Below are positions 15,709-24,523 of a DNA stretch of 64,000 nucleotides, in pieces (position 1 is the first letter of the stretch; every line of letters starts with the position of its first letter). Below the pieces are notes generated by a model. It had not been told where the DNA came from. It did no database searches and was given only the letters and a program-made list of their open reading frames with translations. The position numbers were made by a program, and so were the translations under genes. Source of the stretch: Epilithonimonas arachidiradicis (GTDB taxonomy: Bacteria; Bacteroidota; Bacteroidia; Flavobacteriales; Weeksellaceae); the NCBI RefSeq assembly GCF_003610695.1, contig NZ_RAQH01000003.1, positions 62,001 to 126,000 on the forward strand. Reading direction: 5' to 3'.

Positions 15709-16686
15709 TTAATTATCATAAATTTCGGGATTGACACAAGTTGGCATTTTTTCGCCTTTTGCGAAAGCCACTATGTTTTCCGCCGCCAATTTTGACATTC
15801 CATTTCTGGCTTCTATGGTTGCTGATCCAATATGCGGAAGAACACAAACATTCGGAAGTTGCAGTAGGGGATTTTCTTTATCCATCGGTTCTGGATTAGT
15901 TACGTCTAAACCTGCGCCCCAAATTTTTCCCGATTTTAATGCTTCGAACAGATCTTTTTCATTGTGGAAACCACCTCGTGCTGTATTGATGAAAATCAAA
16001 TTTGGTTTCATTTTCTCGAACGTTTCTTTGTTGAAAATACCAGCTTGTTCTGCTGTGTAATTGGCGTGAATACTGATGATATCTGACTCTTGAATTAATT
16101 CGTCAAAAGTGACATATTTTGCTCCGAGTTCTTTCTCAGCTTGTTCATTATGACTTCTGTTATGATATATGATGTTCATTCCAAAAGCGGCTTTGCATTT
16201 TTCTGCCATTTCGAAACCGATCCTTCCCAGTCCAAAAATGCCTAAAGTTTTGTTATATAATTCTTGACCGAGCTCTTCCAAAGCATCAAAGTCTTTCCAA
16301 TTTCCGGATTTTACCTTTTCGATATTATAATTGACTTTTCTGGAAACCATTTGCATTAAAAGAAAAGCTACATCGGAGGTGGCTCTGCTGAGAACATCTG
16401 GTGTGTTTCCAATTGGAATTTTTCGTTTTGTAGCCTCTGCAATATCGACTTGGTCAAAACCTACCGAGAATAGTGCAATGGCTTTTACATTGGGGCAGTT
16501 GTCGAAGAATTCTTTGTTATATTTATTTTTTCCACCAATGTTTAGAATGATGTCTGCTTGTTTGCAGTTTTCCAGCCATTCTTCGTATGATGGATTTTCG
16601 GTTTCAGGAGTTATGATTTCCAGATTGTTTTCTTTTAAAATACCAATTCCTATTTGTGGAATTCTATTGTTGATGAATACTTTCAT
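15709..16686 (-). CDS. D-isomer-specific 2-hydroxyacid dehydrogenase
   Basis: NAD(P)-dependent reductase of 2-keto acids, cytoplasmic, 325 residues. The Rossmann motif LGIFGLGRIG is followed by the catalytic Arg in INTARGG, the Glu in GLDVTNPEP and the His in LPHIGSAT. It resembles glyoxylate/hydroxypyruvate reductases, but the substrate cannot be fixed by eye. Single-gene unit, about 24% of its length shorter in context than SerA-type proteins with ACT domains. Confidence 0.85.
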   Translation of the reverse strand: MKVFINNRIPQIGIGILKENNLEIITPETENPSYEEWLENCKQADIILNIGGKNKYNKEFFDNCPNVKAIALFSVGFDQVDIAEATKRKIPIGNTPDVLSRATSDVAFLLMQMVSRKVNYNIEKVKSGNWKDFDALEELGQELYNKTLGIFGLGRIGFEMAEKCKAAFGMNIIYHNRSHNEQAEKELGAKYVTFDELIQESDIISIHANYTAEQAGIFNKETFEKMKPNLIFINTARGGFHNEKDLFEALKSGKIWGAGLDVTNPEPMDKENPLLQLPNVCVLPHIGSATIEARNGMSKLAAENIVAFAKGEKMPTCVNPEIYDN

Positions 16687-16819
16687 TTTTGAATTGATTA
16701 ATATTAATTTGTTGGTTTTTAATTTAACACAAAGCTCTCAAAGTTTTTTATTTAACCTGTATGTTTTTAGGTTCACGAAAGCGCTTCTATTATAAAAGGT
16801 TTTAAACACCGAATTACAA

Positions 16820-16898
16820 GCAGCCCGGCCTGAGTGGAGCTCTTTTTCTTTTTACAGAAAAAGAAAAAAGCGGGAAGGGAGGACGGATAAAGCTGCCC
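16820..16898 (-). repeat. Dispersed intergenic palindromic repeat, copy G (reverse)
   Basis: On the minus strand it begins GGGCAGCTTTATCCGTCC and ends TCAGGCCGGGCTGC, the same outer blocks as copy A. The central hairpin is different: CTTTTTCTTTTT, loop ACAG, then its inverse. It sits in the 310-base gap between the hydroxyacid dehydrogenase and DedA genes. Confidence 0.8.
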
Positions 16899-16935
16899 AA
16901 ACCTAAAAAAAGATTCAACATAGTCAAATTTTAAA

Positions 16936-16965
16936 AATGCAAAAACCGGAAATGACTTCCGGTTT
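16936..16965 (-). terminator. Terminator of the DedA gene
   Basis: AAACCGGAA at 16943-16951 pairs with TTCCGGTTT at 16957-16965, followed on the minus strand by TTTGC and T-rich DNA. Confidence 0.8.
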
Positions 16966-16996
16966 CTATATTTTGTCTGATATTGATTATCAAAAA

Positions 16997-17677
16997 TTAT
17001 TCCTGTGTTGGTCTTTCTTTGTCTTTTGAGAAAAAGAATTTGATAATAATTGGCAAAGTGGTGACCAAAACGATGATTAGGATAATGATTTCCAGTTTTT
17101 TCTTGAGGTCTATTCCAAATTGATCCATAAATAATTTGTCCAGATAATGTCCTGCATAAATCATTGTGAATGACCAAAGTATAGCGCCTATAACGTTATA
17201 AAAGAAGAATTTTGGTTTGCTCATTTTTACAATTCCCGCAACGATAGGGGAAAAGGTTCTCACGATGGGTAAGAATCTGGATAAAATAACTGCTACAGCG
17301 CCGTGTTCTTCGAAGAAATCGTGGGCTTTGAACAAGTATTTTTTCTTGAAAAAGAATGAGTCTTTTCTCTCATACAACAATGGTCCGCTTTTGTAACCAA
17401 ACCAATAACCAATTTCGTTCCCGATAATAGCTGCAATAGCAACTGCAGTTGCTAAAATAGTAGTATCCAGAAAATCTGAACCTGTGGAACCAAAAGTGGT
17501 ATCAATGATTTGAACGGCGTAAATCCCGGAAATGAAAAGTAAACTGTCGCCCGGTAAAAAGAAACCTACAAATAGCCCGGTTTCTGCAAAAATGATGAAT
17601 AAAATAAGCCAAAACCCACCTAATTTGATGTAAAATTCTGGGTTCAGTAAGTCTTTCCAACTCTCGAAGTGTTCCAT
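16997..17677 (-). CDS. DedA-family membrane protein
   Basis: A 226-residue inner-membrane protein. DedA/VTT proteins are thought to flip lipids such as undecaprenyl phosphate or phosphatidylethanolamine. Family marks: FIIFAETGLFVGFFLPGDSLLF, IGNEIGYWFGYKSGP, and AVAVILSRFLPIVRTFSPIVAG with the conserved Arg and Pro. Four or five hydrophobic segments. A -7 box TATATTTG (minus strand, 17694-17701) lies just upstream of the start. Which lipid it moves cannot be told. Confidence 0.9.
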   Translation of the reverse strand: MEHFESWKDLLNPEFYIKLGGFWLILFIIFAETGLFVGFFLPGDSLLFISGIYAVQIIDTTFGSTGSDFLDTTILATAVAIAAIIGNEIGYWFGYKSGPLLYERKDSFFFKKKYLFKAHDFFEEHGAVAVILSRFLPIVRTFSPIVAGIVKMSKPKFFFYNVIGAILWSFTMIYAGHYLDKLFMDQFGIDLKKKLEIIILIIVLVTTLPIIIKFFFSKDKERPTQE

Positions 17678-17768
17678 AGATATATGTCTTCAGCAAATAT
17701 ATTAAAAGCAATCTGAAATAATTGGTTTAAAATAAATTTTTAGGATTATTTAACGTAAACCACGATGT

Positions 17769-19046
17769 TTAGTAATATTTGTCGCCCCATTTGTCTTTGA
17801 GTTGTTCCTTGATTTTTTTCTCTGTAGAGTTATTAGCCGGTTGATAAAATGCTGTACCTTTTATGTCATCTGGTAGAAATTCTAAATCTACAAAGTTACC
17901 TTCATAAGAATGCGCATATTGATAATCTTTACCATAATCGAGATTTTTCATCAGTTTGGTTGGTGCATTTCTGAGATGTAACGGAACGGGCAAGTCGCCG
18001 GTTTTTTTCACAAAAGCCATTGCCTCGTTGATAGCGTTATAAGTTGAATTGCTTTTTGGAGAAACGGCAAGGTAAACAGCGGTTTCACTCAGAATGATTC
18101 TTGCTTCCGGATTTCCAATTACATTGATAGCTTGGAAGCAATTGTTTGCGATTACTAATGCATTTGGATTGGCTAAACCAATGTCTTCTGCTGCAAGAAT
18201 CATCATTCTTCGGGCAATGAATTTGATGTCTTCTCCGCCAACCAACATTCTGGCCAACCAATAAACTGCGCCATTGGGATCAGAACCTCGCATCGATTTG
18301 ATGAAAGCTGAAATGATATCATAATGCTGCTCACCATTTTTATCATACAAAGCCATATTTTCCTGCAAAACAGAAAGTACGTCTTTGTTGGATATTTTAT
18401 TTTTCTTCGCTGACTTGAATTGATTAAGAACCAACTCCACAGAGTTAATCAATTTCCTTGCATCACCTCCAGAATATTGGATGAAGGCTTGCTTTTCTTC
18501 AAGAGAAAATTTGGTATTATTTAATTCGTTGTATTTTGAAGTGCTGATGTCGGCTAATTCTTCCAGTTTTTCAAAAGTCAATGCTTTTAAAATATAGACT
18601 TGAGAACGTGACAGTAAAGCCGAAACAACTTCAAAGCTAGGATTTTCTGTTGTAGCACCAATAAGAACAATCCAACCTTTTTCAACGGCGTGAAGCAAAG
18701 AATCCTGTTGAGACTTATTAAACCTATGAATCTCATCAATGAACAAAATAGGACTTTTTCCTGAAAAAAGATTTTGCTTTTTAGCTTCATCAATCACGTC
18801 TCTTACATCTTTCACTCCAGAAGAAACAGCAGATAGTTTATAGAATTTCCTGCCGGATTTTTCAGAGATAATTTCTGCCAGTGTTGTTTTTCCAGTTCCC
18901 GGCGGTCCCCAAAAAATCAATGAATTGATGGTGTCATTTTCCAGCATTTTGCGGATCGTTCCATTTTTTCCGGTCAAATGTTCTTGCCCTAAAACATCGT
19001 CGAGAGTTTTCGGACGTAAGATTTCTGCAAGTGGAGAATTGTTCAT
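17769..19046 (-). CDS. rarA: Replication-associated recombination protein RarA (MgsA)
   Basis: AAA+ ATPase that acts at stalled replication forks together with SSB and RecA. 425 residues: Walker A GPPGTGKT at 47-54, Walker B with sensor in LFIDEIHRFNKSQQD near 100, ATTENPSFEVVSALLSRS near 135, and the MgsA C-terminal domain containing GSDPNGAVYWLARML and RMMILAAEDIGLANP. The start gives SPLAEILRPKTLDDVLGQEHL, the usual N terminus. A -7 box TAATTTTG (minus strand, 19051-19058) is 5 bp upstream of the start codon. Confidence 0.95.
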   Translation of the reverse strand: MNNSPLAEILRPKTLDDVLGQEHLTGKNGTIRKMLENDTINSLIFWGPPGTGKTTLAEIISEKSGRKFYKLSAVSSGVKDVRDVIDEAKKQNLFSGKSPILFIDEIHRFNKSQQDSLLHAVEKGWIVLIGATTENPSFEVVSALLSRSQVYILKALTFEKLEELADISTSKYNELNNTKFSLEEKQAFIQYSGGDARKLINSVELVLNQFKSAKKNKISNKDVLSVLQENMALYDKNGEQHYDIISAFIKSMRGSDPNGAVYWLARMLVGGEDIKFIARRMMILAAEDIGLANPNALVIANNCFQAINVIGNPEARIILSETAVYLAVSPKSNSTYNAINEAMAFVKKTGDLPVPLHLRNAPTKLMKNLDYGKDYQYAHSYEGNFVDLEFLPDDIKGTAFYQPANNSTEKKIKEQLKDKWGDKYY

Positions 19047-19121
19047 ATTTCAAAATTACGGAATTAAAAGACTTTGTTGAAATTTTAACTTTGTTAAAAA
19101 ATAAATTATTTGATAAGGAGA

Positions 19122-19160
19122 AAATATTTATTGTTTATCAATAAATATTTATTACATTTG
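19122..19160 (+). promoter_or_regulatory. Promoter with 12-bp inverted repeat for the DUF2975/Xre pair
   Basis: TTG at 19131-19133 and TACATTTG at 19153-19160 are 19 bp apart, a full promoter match. A perfect inverted repeat, AAATATTTATTG (19122-19133) with CAATAAATATTT (19139-19150), covers the upstream element and the spacer. It is a likely operator, plausibly for the Xre protein encoded in the same operon. Confidence 0.65.
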
Positions 19161-19184
19161 AATAATATTTAAAATTTAAAAAAA

Positions 19185-19721
19185 ATGTCAAAAACAAACA
19201 ATTTCATATTTTGGGGTTTATATGCCATAGCTTGGATAATATTTGTAGGCTTATCGATTGAAGCAGGAGGATTAATCGTCAATTTCGTTTTCCATCTTTA
19301 TAATCCTGAGCTTATCCAGAACCTCTATCAAAAGTTAGATTTAACCCAAATGTATAAAGAAAGTAGATTTGAGTTTTTTAGCATTTACAGCTTTATTTTA
19401 ATCATTTCAATTCTAAAAGCTGTTCTTTTTTATACGGTGATTACACTAATGCATAAAATGAATCTGTCAAAACCTTTCAGCACTTTTGTTGCAAAGAAAA
19501 TTTCTATGATTAGTTATTATAGCCTTTCAATAGGATTATTGAGTTACATTGCAAAACAAGTTGTTGAAAATTTGAATGACCATAGTTTTGTTCCTGCCAA
19601 CTTAAACCAATTTTTGGCAGATAGTGAAGGATTTATTTTTATGGGAGCTGTAATTCATATTATTGCTCAGATTTTCAAAAGAGGCGTGGAATTACAGGAA
19701 GAAAACGATTTAACAGTTTAA
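19185..19721 (+). CDS. DUF2975 membrane protein
   Basis: A 178-residue protein with four hydrophobic segments (about residues 8-32, 65-88, 104-124 and 148-165), the DUF2975 pattern. Function unknown, but members are regularly paired with a small Xre-type regulator, as here: the next gene starts three bases after the stop. The pair is thought to be a membrane-linked regulatory unit. First gene of a two-gene operon with its own palindromic promoter. Confidence 0.8.
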   Translation: MSKTNNFIFWGLYAIAWIIFVGLSIEAGGLIVNFVFHLYNPELIQNLYQKLDLTQMYKESRFEFFSIYSFILIISILKAVLFYTVITLMHKMNLSKPFSTFVAKKISMISYYSLSIGLLSYIAKQVVENLNDHSFVPANLNQFLADSEGFIFMGAVIHIIAQIFKRGVELQEENDLTV

Positions 19722-19724
19722 CTT

Positions 19725-19931
19725 ATGCCAATAATTGTAAACCTAGACGTAATGATGGCAAAACGAAAAATGTCATTGAATGAGCTGTCTGAAAAAGTAG
19801 ATTTAACACTTTCCAACCTTTCGATTTTGAAAACCGGAAAAGCAAAAGCTATTCGTTTCAGTACTTTGGAGGCAATTTGTAAAGTTCTGGATTGCCAGCC
19901 TGCAGATATTTTGGAATATCGGGAAAAATAA
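19725..19931 (+). CDS. Small Xre/Cro-type HTH regulator
   Basis: A 68-residue DNA-binding protein that is almost only a helix-turn-helix: RKMSLNELSEKVDLTLSNLS, then ILKTGKAKAIRFSTLEAICK and VLDCQPADILEYRE. This is the YozG-like form found beside DUF2975 genes. Probably represses its own promoter through the palindrome upstream. Its stop lies two bases from the stop of the convergent polyprenyl synthase gene, with no terminator between. Confidence 0.88.
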   Translation: MPIIVNLDVMMAKRKMSLNELSEKVDLTLSNLSILKTGKAKAIRFSTLEAICKVLDCQPADILEYREK

Positions 19932-19933
19932 AA

Positions 19934-20911
19934 TTAAAGTTTTCTGCTAATCACATAATCCAGCATCAGTTTAAGAGAGGCTTTGGCCTCATTGTCTGGG
20001 AATTCAGCAAGAATGTCAAGTGCTTTTTGCTGGTAATCTTTCATTGTCTGGATAGCATAATCCATTCCGCCGGAAGACTTTACAAATTCTACCAGCTCGC
20101 GAACTTTTTTAGAATCGTTGTTATAACGCTTTATAGTTGCGAAATATTTTTTGTAATTCTCAGGGCTCGCATTTTTCAAAGTATAAATCAAAGGCAGAGT
20201 CATCTTCTGTTCCTTGATATCGATTCCTACAGGTTTTCCAATGATATTGCTTGTCTGATAATCAAAAAGGTCATCCTTGATCTGGAAAGCCATTCCCGTG
20301 TAAGTGCCGAATTCTTGCATTTTTTTCGCAGTCGCTTCATCCACGCCATTGGACAAAACACCAACTTCGCAGCAAGCCGCAATAAGAGTGGCTGTTTTCT
20401 GACGGATGATTTCGTAATAAACATCTTCTGTGATGTCCAGTTTTCTGGCTTTTTCCAACTGAAGCAATTCGCCTTCAGACATTTCTCTGATCGTTCTGGA
20501 AATCACAGCTAGCAAATCAAAATCTTTGTTATCCGTAGAAAGCAAAACCGATTTCGAAAGTAGATAATCGCCAACCAACACTGCAATTTTATTCTTCCAA
20601 AGTGCATTGATGGAAAAGAAATTCCGGCGTTTAAAACTCTCATCCACAACATCATCGTGAACCAAAGTCGCTGTATGAATCAACTCAATCATACTGGCGC
20701 CGCGGAACGTTTTTTCGTTCACATTTCCGACCAGTTTTGCGCATAGAAAAACAAACATCGGGCGCATTTGTTTCCCTTTTGTGGTAACAATGAAACGTGT
20801 GACTTTATCCAGCAGAGCAACATTACTTTTCATCGATTCATAAAACTTTTGTTCAAAAAGTTTCATTTCTTCAGAAATCGGAGCTTTGATTAGTTCTACT
20901 GTATTGGCCAC
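19934..20911 (-). CDS. Long-chain polyprenyl diphosphate synthase
   Basis: Condenses isopentenyl diphosphate units onto an allylic diphosphate to make the side chain of menaquinone. 325 residues. The first Asp-rich motif is VHDDVVDES (D86, D87, D90), followed by RR; the second is KDDLFDYQ, and GKQMRPMFVF binds the homoallylic substrate. The chain length (hepta- or octaprenyl) cannot be read from sequence. Single-gene unit with a dispersed palindrome upstream. Confidence 0.9.
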   Translation of the reverse strand: MANTVELIKAPISEEMKLFEQKFYESMKSNVALLDKVTRFIVTTKGKQMRPMFVFLCAKLVGNVNEKTFRGASMIELIHTATLVHDDVVDESFKRRNFFSINALWKNKIAVLVGDYLLSKSVLLSTDNKDFDLLAVISRTIREMSEGELLQLEKARKLDITEDVYYEIIRQKTATLIAACCEVGVLSNGVDEATAKKMQEFGTYTGMAFQIKDDLFDYQTSNIIGKPVGIDIKEQKMTLPLIYTLKNASPENYKKYFATIKRYNNDSKKVRELVEFVKSSGGMDYAIQTMKDYQQKALDILAEFPDNEAKASLKLMLDYVISRKL

Positions 20912-20969
20912 TGTTTGCGTTTAGAGATTATATTTTTGGAGCAACAACATTCAACTTATTATCAACATT

Positions 20970-21044
20970 CTAACCCGCTTTCCGTTGCAATCTTTTTGTT
21001 TTCCGAGGGAAAACAAAAAGGATTTCCACTACAATCGGGGCTAT
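20970..21044 (+). repeat. Dispersed intergenic palindromic repeat, copy C
   Basis: Short copy: CTAACCCGCTTTCCG at the left and GGATTTCCACTACAATCGGGGCTA at the right in pieces. The centre is a perfect 13-bp hairpin, CTTTTTGTTTTCC (20992-21004) with its inverse (21008-21020), loop GAG. Confidence 0.8.
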
Positions 21045-21209
21045 GTTGAAGATTTGTCTATCGATTGACCAAAAACTATTCTACAAATATAAATATTATA
21101 AATCTTTCAAAGGAATAAAATAAAGACTTTGAAACGCTTTTTGATTTTTATCACAGAATAAAAATCCATTACAATGTAGAATTAATGCATTTTTAAATTA
21201 ACAATAGAA

Positions 21210-21791
21210 TCAAACACGTTCTTTATTAATCCATTTTGCAACGTCTGGCGCAACATAGTTTTTCATCATTGCGATAAGTTCATCAGTATCATCGCTTATT
21301 AAAATCATATCTCGGTTAACTTCTTTCAGAAAACCTTTGTCAACCATAGTTTGGACAAAAGTGATTAGGGAATCGTAAAAACCAGCGGTATTCAAAATGG
21401 CAATCGGTTTTTTATGAAGTCCCAATTGCGCCCAGGTCAACATTTCAAAAAACTCTTCCAAAGTTCCGAAACCGCCCGGCAAAGCAATTACGCCATCGCA
21501 AAGCTCGTTCATTTTGGTTTTTCTTTCGTGCATCGTTTCCACCAAAATAAGGTCTGTCAAATGCTCGTGAGCAATTTCTTTGGATTTTAAAAAGTTAGGC
21601 AAAACACCAATAGCTTTTCCTCCGTTCTCTAAAACGCCGTCCGCTACTGCGCCCATCAAACCTACATTAGCACCTCCGTAAACCAATTCGATTTGATGTT
21701 CTGCTAATGTTTTTCCTAATAATTTTGCCTGCGATTTGTAAACGTCATCTGTCCCAAAACTTGAACCACAGAATACCGTAATTCTTTTCAT
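21210..21791 (-). CDS. LOG-family protein (TIGR00730), cytokinin riboside monophosphate phosphoribohydrolase-like
   Basis: A 193-residue Rossmann-like protein. The family releases bases from nucleoside 5'-monophosphates. Motifs: FCGSSFGTDD at the N terminus, VYGGANVGLMGAVADG, MHERKTKMNELCDGVIALPGG, and PGGFGTLEEFFEMLTWAQLG, the PGGxGTxxE active-site signature with its catalytic Glu. Separated by only 39 bases from the secreted propeller gene upstream, so probably co-transcribed. Confidence 0.88.
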   Translation of the reverse strand: MKRITVFCGSSFGTDDVYKSQAKLLGKTLAEHQIELVYGGANVGLMGAVADGVLENGGKAIGVLPNFLKSKEIAHEHLTDLILVETMHERKTKMNELCDGVIALPGGFGTLEEFFEMLTWAQLGLHKKPIAILNTAGFYDSLITFVQTMVDKGFLKEVNRDMILISDDTDELIAMMKNYVAPDVAKWINKERV

Positions 21792-21830
21792 TTCTTATTG
21801 GATTTTGATTAAAGTAATATGCAAATATAA

Positions 21831-22709
21831 TTATTGCAAATCTTCAAACGGAACAAAGTAGAGACTTTGAGGCACTTTTTTGATTTTGATACTGAATCGC
21901 TCTCCAGAGATATAAATTCCTTTTTCAGTTGCCGTAATACCTTCGATTTGACCAATTTTGAAAGCTCTTCCTAAAGAAAACTTTTTTGGTGGCTTGTTGA
22001 AAAATAGATTTCCAGAATCATCTTTTTCGAAAATCATAAGATAAACCGAAGCTTTTTTGGTGTAACCTACAACGTATAATTTATTTTCAAAAAAAGAAGC
22101 ATCGGTCACAACAAATCCAGTTTTAAAAGATTCCAGTTTTTGAGCAGGCTGATTTTCTGTCAGGTTTTTGTCGATGACATAATGAGAAACCGTATTTGTA
22201 ATCCATTCTTTGGTAAAAAGATGAACATTCCCATCCAAGAAAATCATCGCTTCCGCATCAAAATTATTATTGATGTTTTTTGGCGAAAAATCAATTTGTT
22301 CCGGATAAAAGAACGGAATGGTCTTGATAGAATTAACCATCAAAGAATCATTTCTGAAAGGGATTTCATACACTTTCAAATCTTTTCTTGTTCCCAGATT
22401 ATTCCCGAATTCTCCAATATAAAAATTTTCACCATCATTCGTAATAGCTTCCCAATCTATGTTTTTTAATCCGGTTTGAAAAGTCTTTTCAATATTTGAA
22501 CTCCCTGGTTTTATTTCAAAAATTTCGCTGGTTTTGCCGCTGTCATTGAACGAGAAAAGTCTTCCATTAATATTAGTTAAACCAGAAGATTCTTGCAAAG
22601 AATCGCTTAAAACAGCGATTTTATATTTCTTTAGATTCAGTGACTGCGCTTTCTGTGCTGAGATTTGAAATCCTGAGAGAATCAATAAGATGTAAAAAAT
22701 CCTTTTCAT
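21831..22709 (-). CDS. Secreted beta-propeller-like protein (paralogue of the 36389 gene)
   Basis: Function unknown. 292 residues with a signal peptide (MKRIFYILLILSGFQISAQ). Repeated beta-strand blocks suggest a propeller. Diagnostic stretch: NIDWEAITNDGENFYIGEFGNN, then YPEQIDFSPK and FDAEAMIF...LFTKEW in pieces. The protein at 36389-37249 has the same order (NNDWEDLTSDDEGNIYIGDF, YPEQTEFPPK, FDVESFF, LFTKNR), so the two are paralogues. This one has no lipobox, the other does. Confidence 0.75.
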   Translation of the reverse strand: MKRIFYILLILSGFQISAQKAQSLNLKKYKIAVLSDSLQESSGLTNINGRLFSFNDSGKTSEIFEIKPGSSNIEKTFQTGLKNIDWEAITNDGENFYIGEFGNNLGTRKDLKVYEIPFRNDSLMVNSIKTIPFFYPEQIDFSPKNINNNFDAEAMIFLDGNVHLFTKEWITNTVSHYVIDKNLTENQPAQKLESFKTGFVVTDASFFENKLYVVGYTKKASVYLMIFEKDDSGNLFFNKPPKKFSLGRAFKIGQIEGITATEKGIYISGERFSIKIKKVPQSLYFVPFEDLQ

Positions 22710-22776
22710 ATTTTGTAAAAATAAGAATTGATTTTTTGAACGTAAAATTTTATGGATTAAAGTACTGTTAAAGAAT

Positions 22777-23238
22777 TTACCTAGAATTAACTTCTAAATA
22801 ACCGATTGCTTTAATATTTGAAAAATAATATTTTGGATATTTTATCCAGAATTTACCTTTGCTTTTCGAATCTTCTTTTAATATTATTCTTATGTTTTTT
22901 GGAGACATTAAAAGATAATTTTCAATTTTTTTCTCGCTATGTTTTCGAGAACTAGTATTGATTTTTAATTCGGGTGAATTTTTATTGATTTCAATTTGAT
23001 TCTTATTGTCATTAATAAAAATAATTTTATTAGAATTATTTATTTCTGTTTTAATTTCATTTATTACCAAATTTGATAATTCATTATCAATAAATATATT
23101 AATGACAAAAAATAATAATGTAATTAAAAAGTATTTGAAATCGGATTGTTTTCTCAGTGATTTATAAATATATATCAAAAATGAAATGACTGATATACTG
23201 AAAAAAATAAAATAAATTATTTCTAAAAAAGCAATCAT
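22777..23238 (-). CDS. Hypothetical protein with two N-terminal membrane segments
   Basis: Not recognised. 153 residues, very AT-rich codons (many Ile, Asn, Lys). Two hydrophobic segments (about residues 4-24 and 36-52) are followed by a hydrophilic domain with IIFINDNKNQIEINKNSPEL. Its start codon overlaps the rlmN stop codon by one base, so it is read as the second gene of the rlmN transcript. The biased composition may mean a recent arrival. Confidence 0.6.
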   Translation of the reverse strand: MIAFLEIIYFIFFSISVISFLIYIYKSLRKQSDFKYFLITLLFFVINIFIDNELSNLVINEIKTEINNSNKIIFINDNKNQIEINKNSPELKINTSSRKHSEKKIENYLLMSPKNIRIILKEDSKSKGKFWIKYPKYYFSNIKAIGYLEVNSR

Positions 23239-24272
23239 TACTCCGCCGTTTTATTCGCCAATTGTCCACAAGCTGCGTCGATATCGCCACCTCGGCTTTT
23301 TCTTACAACAATAGTAATTCCGGCTTTTTCCAGTTCGCGGACATATTTTTGCTCGGCTTCAATACTTCTGTGATCAAATTTTCCTTCGCCAATCGGGTTA
23401 TATTGGATTAGATTGACTTTACTTGGAACTTGTCGGCAATACTTGATCAATGCTTTGATATCTTCATCGCCGTCATTGATTCCTTTCCAAACACAATATT
23501 CAAAAGTGACCGGAGAACCTGTTTTCTGATACCAATACTGCAACGAATCCATAATATCAGTCAAAGGAAATTTATCAGAAAAAGGCATTATTTCATTACG
23601 TTTATGTTCAATTGCAGAGTGGAGAGACAGTGCCAGTTTTACTTTCAGTTCTTCATCGGCCAGCATTTTTATCATCTTCGGAATTCCGGATGTTGAAACG
23701 GTAATTCTTCTTGGCGACATTCCCAGACCGTCTGGTTTCGTGATTTTATGAATAGCTTCGACAACGTTTTTGTAATTCATCATCGGTTCGCCCATTCCCA
23801 TAAATACGATGTTTGTGAGCGGTCTGTCAAAATATTCTTTACTTTGTCGGTCAATCAAAGCAACTTGGTCTACGATTTCTGCCACTTCCAGATTTCGCAT
23901 TCTTTTTAGTTTGGCTGTGGCGCAGAATTCGCAGTTCAGAGAACAGCCAACTTGAGAAGAGACACAGGCCGTAGAACGCGTTTCTGTCGGAATCAGAACC
24001 GATTCTACCATTAATCCGTCGTGAAGTTTGACGCCGTTTTTAATGGTTCCGTCCGTTGATTTTTGTAATAGATCGACAGCAATCGGGTTGATGAAAAAAT
24101 CGCGGGAAAGATTATCACGAAGATTTTTTGAAAGATTGGTCATCTCATCAAAAGAGTGCAGATTCTTACTCCACAGCCAATCATAGACTTGCTTGGCACG
24201 AAACGGCTTGTCACCAATTGTGCTGAAGTAATCTTTGAGCTGATCGAGGGAAAGTGTGCGGATATCTTTCAA
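23238..24272 (-). CDS. rlmN: 23S rRNA (A2503-C2)/tRNA (A37-C2) methyltransferase RlmN
   Basis: Radical-SAM enzyme that methylates 23S rRNA A2503 and some tRNAs. 344 residues. The iron-sulfur cluster motif is C110-x3-C114-x2-C117 (GCSLNCEFCATAK); VFMGMGEPMMNYKNV follows, and the catalytic C-terminal Cys is in DIDAACGQL. A -7 box TATCTTTG (minus strand, 24292-24299) lies 20 bp upstream of the start. The hypothetical gene downstream overlaps it by one base. Confidence 0.95.
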   Translation of the reverse strand: MKDIRTLSLDQLKDYFSTIGDKPFRAKQVYDWLWSKNLHSFDEMTNLSKNLRDNLSRDFFINPIAVDLLQKSTDGTIKNGVKLHDGLMVESVLIPTETRSTACVSSQVGCSLNCEFCATAKLKRMRNLEVAEIVDQVALIDRQSKEYFDRPLTNIVFMGMGEPMMNYKNVVEAIHKITKPDGLGMSPRRITVSTSGIPKMIKMLADEELKVKLALSLHSAIEHKRNEIMPFSDKFPLTDIMDSLQYWYQKTGSPVTFEYCVWKGINDGDEDIKALIKYCRQVPSKVNLIQYNPIGEGKFDHRSIEAEQKYVRELEKAGITIVVRKSRGGDIDAACGQLANKTAE

Positions 24273-24499
24273 TGCTTTCTGAAAATTTTTGCAAAGATAC
24301 GTTTAATGTAACAATTTAAAAATCCAATAATGAAACGATAGATACATTTGATAATCTTGAGTTTTCTTTTTTTTGAAAGATAATTTCTTAGCTAAGTTTT
24401 ACATTGATAATTAATTATGACTTGGAAACGGTAATTTTAATTATTGAAATTAAAGTATTGGGAATTATAATTCGACTTTATTAATAGATTGATAATTCT

Positions 24500-24507
24500 T
24501 ACATTTG
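24500..24507 (+). promoter_or_regulatory. -7 box of the GAF-protein gene
   Basis: TACATTTG, 17 bp before the start codon. A second TACATTTG lies at 24343-24350. Confidence 0.5.
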
Positions 24508-24523
24508 CATTGATTTTTACCCG

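Noticed and set aside
16773-17177. 134-codon minus-strand frame across the DedA 3' end
   Set aside because: It is a shadow of the DedA gene plus repeat copy G.
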